Below, piece after piece: positions 29,396 through 37,618 of a stretch of DNA of 54,247 nt. The stretch spans positions 1 to 54,247 of the forward strand of contig CAMWUL010000017.1 in the NCBI GenBank assembly GCA_947177445.1, given 5' to 3'. The DNA is from an uncultured Lachnospiraceae bacterium (GTDB lineage Bacteria; Bacillota; Clostridia; Lachnospirales; Lachnospiraceae). The translations under genes were made by a program, and so were the position numbers. Under the pieces are notes generated by a model, which saw only the letters and a program-made list of their open reading frames with translations, ran no database searches and was not told the DNA's origin. How positions within the stretch are numbered: the stretch's first letter is position 1; each line of letters starts with the position of its first letter.

Positions 29396-31840
29396 ATGCA
29401 GGGGCAGTTTACGGATAATGCACAGGAGGCGCTGAAGCTGGCCTCCAGATGTGCCGCCAGCCTGAAACAGGGGTATGTGGGAACGGAACACATTCTCATA
29501 GGGCTTTTAAAGGAGCCCGCCGGTGTGGCTCACAGGGTTCTGACGGACAATAATGTGGATGCGGACCAGATCCTGGATATGATCAAGGAGCTGATCGCCT
29601 TTGAGGGGGGAGTGGGTTTAAAGGAAAGAGAAGGATATTCCCCGCGGGCCTTCAGGATTCTGGACGAGGCTCACCGGCAGGCGGCCAGGTTCGGACAGAG
29701 GGAGACGGGAACGGAGCATATTCTTCTGGCCATAATCAAAGAGGGGGAGAATGTGGCAGTGCGTCTGCTGAACACCATAGGGGTCAACGTACAGAAGGTA
29801 TACGCCGATACATTGATCGCCATGGGGCAGGACGGCGGTCTGTATAAGGAGGATCTGGCCAGGAAGGGACCGGGAAAGGCCAGACCTTCGGCTTTGAGCC
29901 AATACAGCAGAGATCTGACGGCCATGGCCAGAGATGGAAGGCTGGATCCGGTTATCGGCAGGGAGGATGAGATCCGCCGTCTGATCCAGATCCTCAGCCG
30001 GCGGACAAAAAATAATCCCTGCCTGGTGGGAGAGCCCGGCGTGGGGAAGACCGCTGTGGTGGAAGGACTTGCCCTGCGTATTGTGGAGGGCAAGGTACCT
30101 CTTACGGTGAAGGATAAGCGTGTGCTGACGCTGGATTTGTCGGGAATGGTGGCCGGCAGCAAATACCGGGGAGAATTTGAGGAACGCATTAAACGGGTCA
30201 TCCGGGAAGTGATAGACGATGGAAATGTGATACTGTTTCTGGATGAGCTGCACACGATCATCGGCGCAGGGGGCGCGGAGGGAGCCATCGACGCATCCAA
30301 TATTTTAAAGCCTTCCCTGGCCAGGGGAGAGCTCCAGATGATCGGCGCCACCACCATTGCGGAATACCGCAAATATATTGAGAAGGATGCCGCTCTGGAG
30401 CGCCGTTTTCAGCCCGTCACCGTGGAGGAGCCTTCAGAGGAGGAGGCCATCCGCATTCTGGAGGGAATCCGGGGAAAATATGAGGAGCACCATCAGGTGT
30501 CCATCACTGATCAGGCAGTGGAGGCGGCGGTGAGATTGTCCAGCCGCTATATCAACGACAGAAACCTGCCGGATAAGGCCATCGACCTGATCGACGAGGC
30601 GGCGGCCAGCGCCAGACTGCGCACCATGGATATGCCGGACAAACAGAAGGAAATCATAGAGCAGATCAAAAGAATGGATCTGCAGATAGAGCGGTCTATC
30701 CGTATGGAAGCTTTTTCACAGGCTGCGGAGATCAAGAGAAACCAGGACGAGCTGGTGAAAAAATACGAGCGGCTGAAGAAACGCCAGGACAGCCGGGAGA
30801 CAGGAAAGAAATATATGGTGGGTGAGAACGAGATCGCCGAGGTGGTGGCCATGTGGACCAAAATTCCTGTCAGAAAGCTGGCCCAGAAGGAGAGCGAGCG
30901 TCTTTTGAAGCTGGAGGGCATCCTGCACCGCCGGGTTATCGGCCAGGAGGAGGCCGTCACGGCGGTGGCCAAGGCCATGCGGCGGGGACGTGTGGGATTA
31001 AAGGATCCCAGAAGGCCCATCGGTTCCTTCCTGTTTCTTGGGCCCACCGGCGTGGGGAAAACAGAGCTGTCCAAGGCTCTGGCGGAAGCCATGTTCGGAT
31101 CCGAGGAAGCGATTATCCGGGTGGACATGTCCGAATATATGGAGGGACATTCCGTATCCAAGATGATCGGCTCTCCGCCCGGATACGTTGGATTTGAGGA
31201 GGGCGGCCAGCTCAGCGAAAAGGTGCGCCGCAACCCTTATTCGGTGGTGCTTTTTGACGAGATCGAAAAAGCGCATCCGGATGTGTTCAATGTATTGCTG
31301 CAGGTGCTGGATGACGGCCATATTACGGATTCCAAGGGCAGAAAGGTCAGCTTCAAAAATACGATTCTGATCATGACCTCCAATGCGGGCGCAGCCAGGA
31401 TCGTGGATCCCAAGAACCTGGGCTTTTCCGCGGGAAGCGACGCAAAAAAGGACTACGAGAAAATGAAGTCCGGGGTTATGGAGGAGGTAAAGAGAAGCTT
31501 TAAGCCGGAGTTTATAAACCGAATCGACGATATTATAGTATTCCATCAGCTGGGGAACGACCACATGAAGTCTATCGTCAATCTGCTGGCATCCGACCTT
31601 TACGCAAGGTGCGAGGCACAGATGGATATCCGGCTGAGCATGACCTCCGCCCTGAAAGAGCATCTGGTGGAAAAATATGCGGATCATAAAATGGGCGCCA
31701 GACCGTTGAAGAGGGCCATCCAGTCGGTGGTGGAGGACGCTCTGGCAGAGGAGATCCTGATGAAAAAGATCCAGCCGGGGGATGTGGTCTCCGCAGGCTT
31801 TAAAAACGGAAAGGTCTGTTTTACCACCAAAATGCCTTGA
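29396..31840 (+). CDS. clpC: ATP-dependent Clp protease ATP-binding subunit ClpC
   Basis: The 814-residue Hsp100 unfoldase feeds proteins to ClpP. It has a double Clp_N repeat (about 1-145: [34 protein letters not shown]). The first AAA domain has Walker [14 protein letters not shown] near 218 and Walker [18 protein letters not shown] middle domain with a UVR-like segment follows (about 425-465), then the second AAA domain with [20 protein letters not shown] near 550 and [16 protein letters not shown]. The start follows ATGGAGGTTATACGTTT. It is co-transcribed with the GntR gene; mcsA and mcsB are absent. Confidence 0.96.
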   Translation: MQGQFTDNAQEALKLASRCAASLKQGYVGTEHILIGLLKEPAGVAHRVLTDNNVDADQILDMIKELIAFEGGVGLKEREGYSPRAFRILDEAHRQAARFGQRETGTEHILLAIIKEGENVAVRLLNTIGVNVQKVYADTLIAMGQDGGLYKEDLARKGPGKARPSALSQYSRDLTAMARDGRLDPVIGREDEIRRLIQILSRRTKNNPCLVGEPGVGKTAVVEGLALRIVEGKVPLTVKDKRVLTLDLSGMVAGSKYRGEFEERIKRVIREVIDDGNVILFLDELHTIIGAGGAEGAIDASNILKPSLARGELQMIGATTIAEYRKYIEKDAALERRFQPVTVEEPSEEEAIRILEGIRGKYEEHHQVSITDQAVEAAVRLSSRYINDRNLPDKAIDLIDEAAASARLRTMDMPDKQKEIIEQIKRMDLQIERSIRMEAFSQAAEIKRNQDELVKKYERLKKRQDSRETGKKYMVGENEIAEVVAMWTKIPVRKLAQKESERLLKLEGILHRRVIGQEEAVTAVAKAMRRGRVGLKDPRRPIGSFLFLGPTGVGKTELSKALAEAMFGSEEAIIRVDMSEYMEGHSVSKMIGSPPGYVGFEEGGQLSEKVRRNPYSVVLFDEIEKAHPDVFNVLLQVLDDGHITDSKGRKVSFKNTILIMTSNAGAARIVDPKNLGFSAGSDAKKDYEKMKSGVMEEVKRSFKPEFINRIDDIIVFHQLGNDHMKSIVNLLASDLYARCEAQMDIRLSMTSALKEHLVEKYADHKMGARPLKRAIQSVVEDALAEEILMKKIQPGDVVSAGFKNGKVCFTTKMP

Positions 31841-31862
31841 ACGGCGAAGCCGCAAAAAGTAA

Positions 31863-31891
31863 TAGAAAAATGAAGGCTTTTGTATTATACT
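31863..31891 (+). promoter_or_regulatory. Promoter candidate before the small conserved gene
   Basis: TAGAAA (31863-31868), 17 bases, TATACT (31886-31891). A CCCGGAG/CTCCGGG hairpin (31904-31919) lies in the leader. Confidence 0.45.
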
Positions 31892-31973
31892 TTATGTGAA
31901 ATCCCGGAGAGCTCCGGGTAATCCCGGCAGGCATAAATCCGGGCGCACAGTACAAAAACAGGAGGACACACAG

Positions 31974-32387
31974 ATGGCAGTGGTAGAGGAATTGCTGCGA
32001 AGCGAGGCGGACGGAAGGGTGAGCTTCGGAAATCACAGGCTGGCTCAAAAGGCGAAGGTGGAGGACTATCCTCATGCAGGCGATCTTCTTAAGGTGAAGA
32101 CCTGCAGCGCTATTACCAAGCTGGAGAAGAACGGAATGTTTCTTTACGAATCCGTTCCCGGCACCAGTGTTATTAACTTCGCGGAGAGAGAAAACGGTGT
32201 GGAGTTTATCGTGGAGGGAGACGAGGATGCCCAGATCACTGTCGGTCTCACGGACGAGACGGAGTATGAGGTGTTTGTGGACGGAAAGAGCATGGGAAAT
32301 ATGACCACCGGACTGGGCGGCAAGCTTTCTCTGAGTGTGGAGCTGGAAAATGCCGGAGAGGTGCCGGTGAGAATCGAACGGGTATAG
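31974..32387 (+). CDS. Conserved clostridial hypothetical protein between clpC and radA
   Basis: The 137-residue protein starts MAVVEELLRSEADGRVSFGN after CAGGAGGACACACAG. It is soluble and rich in short beta strands, with ITKLEKNGMFLYESVPGTSV near 43-62, EFIVEGDEDAQITVGL near 72-87 and a C-terminal GLGGKLSLSVEL. Similar proteins in Lachnospiraceae are sometimes labelled endosialidase, but nothing here supports that enzyme activity: the protein is far too short and has no catalytic domain. Its place between clpC and radA suggests a link to stress or repair, but that is guesswork. It has its own promoter candidate and a structured leader. Confidence 0.75.
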   Translation: MAVVEELLRSEADGRVSFGNHRLAQKAKVEDYPHAGDLLKVKTCSAITKLEKNGMFLYESVPGTSVINFAERENGVEFIVEGDEDAQITVGLTDETEYEVFVDGKSMGNMTTGLGGKLSLSVELENAGEVPVRIERV

Positions 32388-32397
32388 GGGTATCTGT

Positions 32398-33774
32398 ATG
32401 GCAAAGGGCAGGACGGTGACACATTTTTACTGTCAGAATTGCGGGCATGAGTCTTCCAAATGGATGGGGCAGTGCCCCGGCTGCAGAGAGTGGAATACAT
32501 TTGTGGAGGAGACGGTGAGCAATTCTCCCCGGGGAGGCGCGGCAGTCTCCCGGACGGCGGGGGGCCGGGGGCCCGTGCCAAGTGTTCTTTCGGACATATC
32601 CATCAGTGAAGAGAACCGGTTTTCCACTGGTCTCGGAGAGCTGGATCGGGTTCTGGGAGGCGGTATCGTCCAGGGATCTCTGACGCTGGTAGGCGGCGAC
32701 CCGGGGATCGGCAAATCTACACTGCTTTTGCAGGTGTGCCGCAACCTTTCGGGCCGGGGACATGGCGTCCTTTACATATCGGGGGAAGAATCCCTGGTCC
32801 AGATCAAAATGCGTGCGGATCGGATCGGCAGCTTTTCGGATAAAATGTTCCTGCTCTGTGAGACCAATCTGGATGTAATCGCGGGGATCATACGGGACCG
32901 TAAGCCGGAGGTGGTGGTGATCGATTCCATCCAGACCATGTATAACGAAAATGTTTCGGCGGCCCCCGGGAGCGTGTCACAGGTGAGAGAATCTACGGGT
33001 ATTCTCCTCCAGCTGGCAAAGGGGCTGGGAGTGTCCGTGCTGATCGTGGGACATGTGACCAAGGAAGGGACGGTGGCCGGCCCCCGGGTTCTGGAGCATA
33101 TGGTGGACACAGTACTGTATTTCGAGGGTGACCGGCATGCCTCCTACCGCATACTGCGGGGAGTGAAAAACCGTTTCGGTTCTACCAACGAGATCGGAGT
33201 TTTTGAAATGCGCGAGCAGGGTCTGGAGGAGGTGCTGAATGCCTCGGAATACATGCTGAGCGGCAGGCCGGAGAATGCCAGTGGTTCTGTGGTGGCATGT
33301 ACCATGGAGGGCACCAGGCCGCTTTTGGTGGAGATTCAGGCCCTGATCTGTCACAGCAGTTTTGGAATTCCCCGGAGACAGGCCACGGGGACGGATCTCA
33401 ACCGGGTAAACCTGCTGATGGCAGTACTGGAAAAGAGATCCGGAATCCAGATGGCGTCCTGCGATGCCTATGTGAACATTACAGGCGGAATGAAGATTCT
33501 GGAGCCGGCCATAGACCTGGGGATCGTTCTGGCGATTCTGTCCAGCTTCCGCAATGCGGCATTGAATCCGCGGCTGATTGCTTTCGGCGAGGTGGGACTC
33601 AGCGGTGAGGTCCGGGCGGTGAGCATGGCCAGACAGCGGGTGGCAGAGGCGGAGAAGCTGGGCTTTGAGACTTGTGTTCTTCCATGGGTATGCGCACAGG
33701 ACTGCGGGAAGGGCGGTAAAATAAAGCTTCTGGGCGTAAGGACAGTGCAGGATGCTATCGACAAGCTGCTGTAA
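32398..33774 (+). CDS. radA: DNA repair protein RadA
   Basis: The 458-residue RecA-like ATPase assists recombination by branch migration. It has an N-terminal C4 zinc finger (YCQNCGHESSKWMGQCPGC, residues 11-29), Walker A GGDPGIGKST near 98, the RadA-specific VKNRFGSTNEIGVFEM near 258, and a C-terminal Lon-protease-like domain (NITGGMKILEPAIDLGIVLA). Length and motif order are normal. It follows the hypothetical gene by 10 bases. Confidence 0.97.
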   Translation: MAKGRTVTHFYCQNCGHESSKWMGQCPGCREWNTFVEETVSNSPRGGAAVSRTAGGRGPVPSVLSDISISEENRFSTGLGELDRVLGGGIVQGSLTLVGGDPGIGKSTLLLQVCRNLSGRGHGVLYISGEESLVQIKMRADRIGSFSDKMFLLCETNLDVIAGIIRDRKPEVVVIDSIQTMYNENVSAAPGSVSQVRESTGILLQLAKGLGVSVLIVGHVTKEGTVAGPRVLEHMVDTVLYFEGDRHASYRILRGVKNRFGSTNEIGVFEMREQGLEEVLNASEYMLSGRPENASGSVVACTMEGTRPLLVEIQALICHSSFGIPRRQATGTDLNRVNLLMAVLEKRSGIQMASCDAYVNITGGMKILEPAIDLGIVLAILSSFRNAALNPRLIAFGEVGLSGEVRAVSMARQRVAEAEKLGFETCVLPWVCAQDCGKGGKIKLLGVRTVQDAIDKLL

Positions 33775-33849
33775 AAGCGGACACCCCCTTTGGGTGGAGC
33801 GCACAGCACCGATCAGAAAAAAATTATGTTATAAAAAGATATTTTTTGC

Positions 33850-33879
33850 TTGCAGGATCCATGGGTGGTGTGGTATAAT
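33850..33879 (+). promoter_or_regulatory. Promoter for tRNA-Trp
   Basis: TTGCAG (33850-33855), 18 bases, TATAAT (33874-33879), 35 bases before the tRNA. Confidence 0.6.
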
Positions 33880-33914
33880 GATTTTCGTCGGTGAAAAGAA
33901 TTCATTGGCTGAAT

Positions 33915-33985
33915 AGGGGAATAGTACAATGGTAGTGCGGCGGTCTCCAAAACCGTTGATGGGAGTTCGATCCTCTCTTCCCCTG
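33915..33985 (+). tRNA. tRNA-Trp (anticodon CCA)
   Basis: Full cloverleaf: acceptor AGGGGAA/TTCCCCT, D stem GTAC/GTGC, anticodon stem GCGGT/ACCGT with loop CTCCAAA (anticodon CCA at 33947-33949), four-base variable region, T stem GGGAG/CTCTC with loop TTCGATC, discriminator G. The 3' CCA is not encoded. It marks the boundary between core-like genes and the accessory region. Confidence 0.95.
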
Positions 33986-33990
33986 CTATG

Positions 33991-34036
33991 AAAAATCCTC
34001 AGAATCCTTGATTTTACTGGGTTTCTGAGGATTTTT
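33991..34036 (+). terminator. Terminator after tRNA-Trp
   Basis: AAAAATCCTCAGAA pairs with TTCTGAGGATTTTT around an 18-base loop. A T-rich stretch continues to 34043. Confidence 0.85.
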
Positions 34037-34051
34037 GTTTTTTGAAGAAAC

Positions 34052-34087
34052 CAAAAGGTAATCAAAAAGGTAATCAAAAAGGTAATC
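34052..34087 (+). repeat. Three tandem 12-bp repeats (CAAAAAGGTAAT)
   Basis: The first copy lacks one A; the second and third are identical. Read in frame they give Lys-Gly-Asn-Gln three times and then TYVQ and a stop, which could be the remnant tail of a coding sequence. Confidence 0.8.
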
Positions 34088-34271
34088 AGACATATGTCCA
34101 ATAAAAAAATATGCAGGAAAGGAGATTCCTGCACGTATGATTTTGGTTTATGAGATGGAAAAATTCTACATTTTTCAGGTGTGTGAGGAGCGGTAGTGCA
34201 TAGACGTGGCTGAAATGCTATATTTTATGGGAATTCCAATGTTTTCGGCGAAAGGATGACTATTGTAACTC

Positions 34272-34320
34272 GGTGTAAAATGGTGTAGATTTTTAGAGAA
34301 ATGGTGTAGTAAATGGTGTA
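34272..34320 (+). repeat. Four GGTGTA direct repeats (iteron-like)
   Basis: GGTGTA occurs at 34272, 34282, 34303 and 34315, mostly within a longer ATGGTGTA. Spacing is 10, 21 and 12 bases, roughly one or two helical turns. This could be a protein-binding array beside the ParB-like gene or a degraded coding tail. Confidence 0.5.
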
Positions 34321-34442
34321 AATCATTGGGAGGATATACAGGCATTAGTGTCCCGGCAAATGAGAGAGGATGTTATGGTCAAATATTTTTATGACAGGGA
34401 AGTGCAGTGCTGGTTAGCAAAAGGTAACGAGTGCTAGGAGTG

Positions 34443-34476
34443 AAAAAGGAGTGGTACTTTAGGTGCCACTTCCTTT
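34443..34476 (-). terminator. Terminator of the ParB-like gene
   Basis: Read on the minus strand, GGAAGTGGCAC pairs (one bulge, one wobble) with GTACCACTCC around TAAA and is followed by TTTTT. Confidence 0.6.
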
Positions 34477-34503
34477 GACAGTCAGGTATTGCGTATAATG
34501 TAG

Positions 34504-35349
34504 TTATTTAGTCCTTTTAACTGGGGCGATAACGTCGGAAGACGGTCTTGGTTTCAATGCTGCTAAAGCTCTTTTTCTTGACCTTGGATATATTACTCCC
34601 GGTTTTTCGTCATTCCTGTGGGGCAAATTTTTTAGTATGTCCAAGTCAAGTATTTTGTCGGGATTTTTGATGATGCCTTCTATCAGAATTTCTATATCAA
34701 AATCGATCATGTTTGCTATTATGTATGCAGTTCCGAACGCAATTCTTTTTTCATCCAGCAACTGTTCAAGAGACCGAAGCAGATTGTCCGGCAGTTTAAT
34801 GATACGCCTGTACTTGCTCAAGGTTGCCGTGCTGATGCCAAGCCGTTTGGACATCTTGTCCCGGATAGTAGACCGTTTCGGTTTCTCTGTCAACTTGTGT
34901 CTACTTTGGACCCAAGTTCCATTGTCCGTGCCCATAGCTGTCTCCTTTTCTAAATCAGTTCGCTTTCCCTGTCTTGAAGTTTCTTTGATAAGCGTTTCGA
35001 TATATTTGACTGCTTCGAACCGCTGCGAATAATTCCAATCCAAGAAAGACTGCTGGTTCAGGTTGCTGTCGAAGAACAGTTCCAATGCCATATCATCAGA
35101 TACCTTATATCTTACATCTGCCCTGATTGTATCATGTCCCAATGTCCTTACTGCCTTGACCCGGTTGTGGCCGCATAGAATCTCATACTTTCCGTCATCG
35201 GCAGGCCGGACGATGATAGGGCTTATTAGTCCTGTCTTTTCAATACTGTCCATCAGCTGCTGTAGGCGCTCCCCTTCATATGCCTGTCCGGTATGGCCTT
35301 TAAAGGGAACCAGGTCTTCCAGCCTGATCTCTTTCATCTCACTGTCCAT
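34504..35349 (-). CDS. ParB-like (ParB/RepB/Spo0J N-domain) protein
   Basis: The 281-residue protein has an N-terminal ParB-type domain. It begins IRLEDLVPFKGHTG, then has SIEKTGLISPIIVRP and the ParB box ILCGHNRVKAVRTLGHDTI near 57-75, where CGHNR replaces the usual GERR. A central helix-turn-helix-like part follows (MSKRLGISTATLSKYRRIIK near 166-185), then a basic C-terminus. ParB proteins bind DNA and hydrolyse CTP in chromosome or plasmid partition. No ParA partner is adjacent; the nearest cytomotive-like gene is the actin-like protein at 38634. It is divergent from the rtcB-prfH operon and has its own promoter. Confidence 0.85.
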   Translation of the reverse strand: MDSEMKEIRLEDLVPFKGHTGQAYEGERLQQLMDSIEKTGLISPIIVRPADDGKYEILCGHNRVKAVRTLGHDTIRADVRYKVSDDMALELFFDSNLNQQSFLDWNYSQRFEAVKYIETLIKETSRQGKRTDLEKETAMGTDNGTWVQSRHKLTEKPKRSTIRDKMSKRLGISTATLSKYRRIIKLPDNLLRSLEQLLDEKRIAFGTAYIIANMIDFDIEILIEGIIKNPDKILDLDILKNLPHRNDEKPGVIYPRSRKRALAALKPRPSSDVIAPVKRTK

Positions 35350-35369
35350 AGCATCCTCCTCTGTATCAT

Positions 35370-35398
35370 ATATTAACAGCTTTGCACCTTTAAGTCAA
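35370..35398 (-). promoter_or_regulatory. Promoter for the ParB-like gene
   Basis: Minus strand TTGACT (35398-35393), 17 bases, TAATAT (35375-35370). The gene start follows with AGAGGAGGATGCT as ribosome binding site. Confidence 0.65.
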
Positions 35399-35427
35399 AA
35401 ATATTTGCGCACAAATTAAAAATCTTC

Positions 35428-35456
35428 TTGCCAATCCTGAGTATCTGTGCTACTAT
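35428..35456 (+). promoter_or_regulatory. Promoter for the leader-rtcB-prfH operon
   Basis: TTGCCA (35428-35433), 17 bases, TACTAT (35451-35456). It is divergent from the ParB-like promoter, with only about 30 bases between the two -35 boxes. Confidence 0.65.
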
Positions 35457-35504
35457 GAATTCGTTGCTGATGTGATACATTATGATACGAAAGGAGTGCT
35501 TGCC

Positions 35505-35585
35505 ATGCAGAAGAACAGGAAAGACCAGAATAAAATAGAGCAACTGACAATCAAAGGTACAGCGCTCCATATGTGCTGCAGATAG
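35505..35585 (+). CDS. 26-residue leader peptide before rtcB-prfH
   Basis: ATG at 35505 follows GAAAGGAGTGCTTGCC, a strong ribosome binding site at normal distance. It encodes MQKNRKDQNKIEQLTIKGTA followed by LHMCCR and TAG. It starts about 45 bases after the -10 box and ends about 95 bases before a terminator-like hairpin, leaving room for alternative RNA structures (for example GTCTG/CAGAC near 35641-35655). This promoter, short ORF and terminator order is that of ribosome-mediated attenuation. The peptide matches nothing I recognise and its translation is inferred from the ribosome binding site alone. Confidence 0.5.
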   Translation: MQKNRKDQNKIEQLTIKGTALHMCCR

Positions 35586-35680
35586 TATTTTTTCATCAGG
35601 CCATCCTTTACAGGGCCAGAGAAGGCTCTTACGGAAGCCTGTCTGTCGTGCAGACTGCATGGAAAAGGAACCAGGAGACC

Positions 35681-35702
35681 GCACCTTTGGGGTGCTTTTT
35701 TT
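35681..35702 (+). terminator. Candidate intrinsic terminator before rtcB (attenuator)
   Basis: GCACC-TTTGG-GGTGC followed by seven T residues (35696-35702). The stem is only five base pairs but all except one are G-C. It lies 30 bases before the rtcB start. Confidence 0.55.
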
Positions 35703-35731
35703 GTGCCCATTTTTAAGGAGAAAGAAATCAT

Positions 35732-36841
35732 ATGAAAACAGTAAAAGGCATTTATGCCGAAGCAAGGATATTCACAGAGGACGTAGAGGAATACGCGGAA
35801 GCGCAGGTAAAGATGATATGTGACAACGAAGTGGCCAGAGGAAGCAGGTTCTGCCTGATGCCGGACATCCATCCCGGCAAGGTGGGGCCCATCGGCCTTG
35901 CCATGACAGTCACGGATAAGGTCATCCCGCAGCTCTTAGGTGTGGACATCGGCTGCGGCATGACCTGTGTAGAACTGAATAAGGAGCATGCGGAGTTCCA
36001 GGAGCTGGACAGGGTCATCCGGGAGAACGTGCCCTCAGGCTTTGCCATAAGGAGGGAGCAGCACCACCTGGCGGAGGGATTCCCCTATGAAAAGCTCCGC
36101 TGTGCCCGGCATATCCACAGGCAGAAGGCGGAGAGGAGCCTGGGCACGCTGGGCGGCGGCAACCACTTCATAGAGCTTGACAGGGGGACGGATGGAAAGC
36201 TGTACCTGGTGGTGCACACAGGCAGCAGGCACCTGGGAGAGGAAGTGGCGGAATATTACACAAAGCTTGCCAGTGCATCCCTGAGAAGAAAGGGGCTGGA
36301 GGTCCCCTATTACATGAGTTACCTGGAAGGGGAGGAAAAAGACAGCTACCTGGAGGATGTGCAGATCATCCAGGACTATGCCGAGGCCAACAGGCAGATC
36401 ATCGTCAGGGAGATCCTGAAAGGGATGAAATGGAAAGCAGCGGATCAGTTCTCGGTGGCACACAATTACCTGGATGCTTCCGGGATGCTGCGGAAAGGGG
36501 CGATAGCCGCCGGAAAGGGGGACAGGGTAATCATCCCGGCGAACATGAGGGACGGGGTTATCCTGGGCATCGGCCTGGGGAATGCGGACTGGAACAGCTC
36601 GGCACCCCACGGTTCCGGCAGGCGGCTGAAGCGGGAGGATGTGAAGGACCGGTATACCGTATCGGACTTCAAAAAGGAAATGAAGGGCATCTACAGCAGC
36701 TGCGTGGGAGCGGATACCCTGGACGAGGCTCCCTTTGCCTACCGTTCCATAGAGGAAATCGCGGGACAGATCAGGGACACCGTCCGGATAACGGATATCC
36801 TGAAGCCCGTCTATAACTACAAAGCCGGAAGCGGAAAATAG
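35732..36841 (+). CDS. rtcB: RtcB family RNA ligase, PrfH-linked (RtcB2-like)
   Basis: The 369-residue protein carries all RtcB hallmarks: LGVDIGCGMTCVEL near 69-82 (Mn-binding Asp and Cys), SLGTLGGGNHFIEL near 133-147, VHTGSRHLGEEVAEY near 157, SVAHNYLD near 243 and SSAPHGSGRRLKREDVKD near 289, which holds the guanylated His. RtcB joins 2',3'-cyclic phosphate or 3'-phosphate ends to 5'-OH ends using GTP. The compact length and the prfH gene seven to twenty bases downstream place it in the RtcB2 group, known to repair ribosomal RNA cut in the decoding centre. The start follows TAAGGAGAAAGAAATCAT. Confidence 0.93.
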   Translation: MKTVKGIYAEARIFTEDVEEYAEAQVKMICDNEVARGSRFCLMPDIHPGKVGPIGLAMTVTDKVIPQLLGVDIGCGMTCVELNKEHAEFQELDRVIRENVPSGFAIRREQHHLAEGFPYEKLRCARHIHRQKAERSLGTLGGGNHFIELDRGTDGKLYLVVHTGSRHLGEEVAEYYTKLASASLRRKGLEVPYYMSYLEGEEKDSYLEDVQIIQDYAEANRQIIVREILKGMKWKAADQFSVAHNYLDASGMLRKGAIAAGKGDRVIIPANMRDGVILGIGLGNADWNSSAPHGSGRRLKREDVKDRYTVSDFKKEMKGIYSSCVGADTLDEAPFAYRSIEEIAGQIRDTVRITDILKPVYNYKAGSGK

Positions 36842-36863
36842 CAGAAAGATGAGGAACAGACCT

Positions 36864-37508
36864 ATGATGATTCAAATCAGTGCAGGACAGGGGCCGCCGG
36901 AATGCCAGCTGGCGGTGGCGAAGCTGTTCGCGGCACTCAAAGAGGAATATGGCGATTTAGAGGTGATATCGGAGACCAGAGGCTGTGGGAAGGGATGCCT
37001 TGATTCCGTCCGCTTCCGGACAGGACATGACTTGAGCGGCCTGGAGGGGACGGTGCTCTGGATCTGCAGGAGCCCGTTCCGCAGGGACCATAAGAGGAAG
37101 AACTGGTACGTGGACGTGAGCATCATCCCGGACGTGGAGAAGGTGGCGGCGGACGGGGAATACCGCATCGAGAAGTTCCACTGTGGAGGGAAAGGCGGCC
37201 AGAACGTGAACAAGGTGGAGACAGGCGTACGGGTCGTCCACATCCCCACAGGCTTGTCGGCCCAGTCCACGCAGGAGCGCAGCCAGTTCCAGAATAGGCG
37301 CAGGGCCATGGAGCGGATACAGGAAAAGCTGTCGGCCCTCCGGCAGGAACAGCAGGCCCGGCAGACAGGTGCCGCATGGATGGAGCACTACCGCATCGTC
37401 AGGGGGGACCCGGTGCGCATCTATGAAGGGGAGAGGTTCCTGCGGAAGAAAGACAAGGATGCGGACAGCAGGCAGGCGTCTCCAGCGGGAGGACAGTACC
37501 AGCCATGA
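36864..37508 (+). CDS. prfH: PrfH, peptide chain release factor homologue
   Basis: The 214-residue protein starts MMIQISAGQGPPECQLAVAK, the PrfH-type opening, and holds the class I release factor GGQ loop in FHCGGKGGQNVNKVETGVR near 104-122. It has IPTGLSAQSTQERSQFQNRR just after and a basic end. It is much shorter than RF1/RF2 (about 360 residues): the N-terminal domain and the codon-reading PxT/SPF region are missing. In characterised systems PrfH releases the nascent peptide from ribosomes whose 16S RNA has been cut, so that RtcB2 can religate it. I chose the ATG at 36864 after GAGGAACAGACCT; a start at 36849 is possible. Confidence 0.92.
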   Translation: MMIQISAGQGPPECQLAVAKLFAALKEEYGDLEVISETRGCGKGCLDSVRFRTGHDLSGLEGTVLWICRSPFRRDHKRKNWYVDVSIIPDVEKVAADGEYRIEKFHCGGKGGQNVNKVETGVRVVHIPTGLSAQSTQERSQFQNRRRAMERIQEKLSALRQEQQARQTGAAWMEHYRIVRGDPVRIYEGERFLRKKDKDADSRQASPAGGQYQP

Positions 37509-37531
37509 GGGTCGCATAGCCCCGGCATTCA

Positions 37532-37543
37532 GATATATATTCT
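37532..37543 (+). promoter_or_regulatory. Shared motif GATATATATTCT, copy 1
   Basis: This 12-mer recurs exactly at 46877-46888 and 47060-47071, each time in the gap before a gene of the island. Here it precedes the operon starting at 37619. It may be part of a promoter or an operator. Confidence 0.4.
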
Positions 37544-37560
37544 TATTATGATACAATAAC

Positions 37561-37590
37561 AATCCCTGTGCCGGCTGCGGCATGGGGATT
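37561..37590 (+). other. 13-bp hairpin in the leader of the 37619 operon
   Basis: AATCCCTGTGCCG pairs with CGGCATGGGGATT (two G-T pairs) around GCTG. CCTTTC follows. It could end the rtcB-prfH transcript or shape the leader of the next gene. Confidence 0.6.
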
Positions 37591-37618
37591 CCTTTCATTT
37601 ACAGGAGGATTGCAGACT

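Larger units (their letters stand above)
34088..34500. other. Gene-poor junction between tRNA-Trp and the accessory genes
   Basis: No convincing gene is visible. The stretch holds an 8-bp hairpin TGCAGGAA/TTCCTGCA with loop AGGAGA (34112-34133), four GGTGTA direct repeats (34272-34320), and at its right end the terminator of the ParB-like gene. It may be the scar of an integration event; no recombinase gene and no direct copy of the tRNA 3' end were found. Confidence 0.5.

Noticed and set aside
34052..34087. CRISPR-like short repeats
   Set aside because: Units are 12 bases with no spacers and no cas genes nearby.
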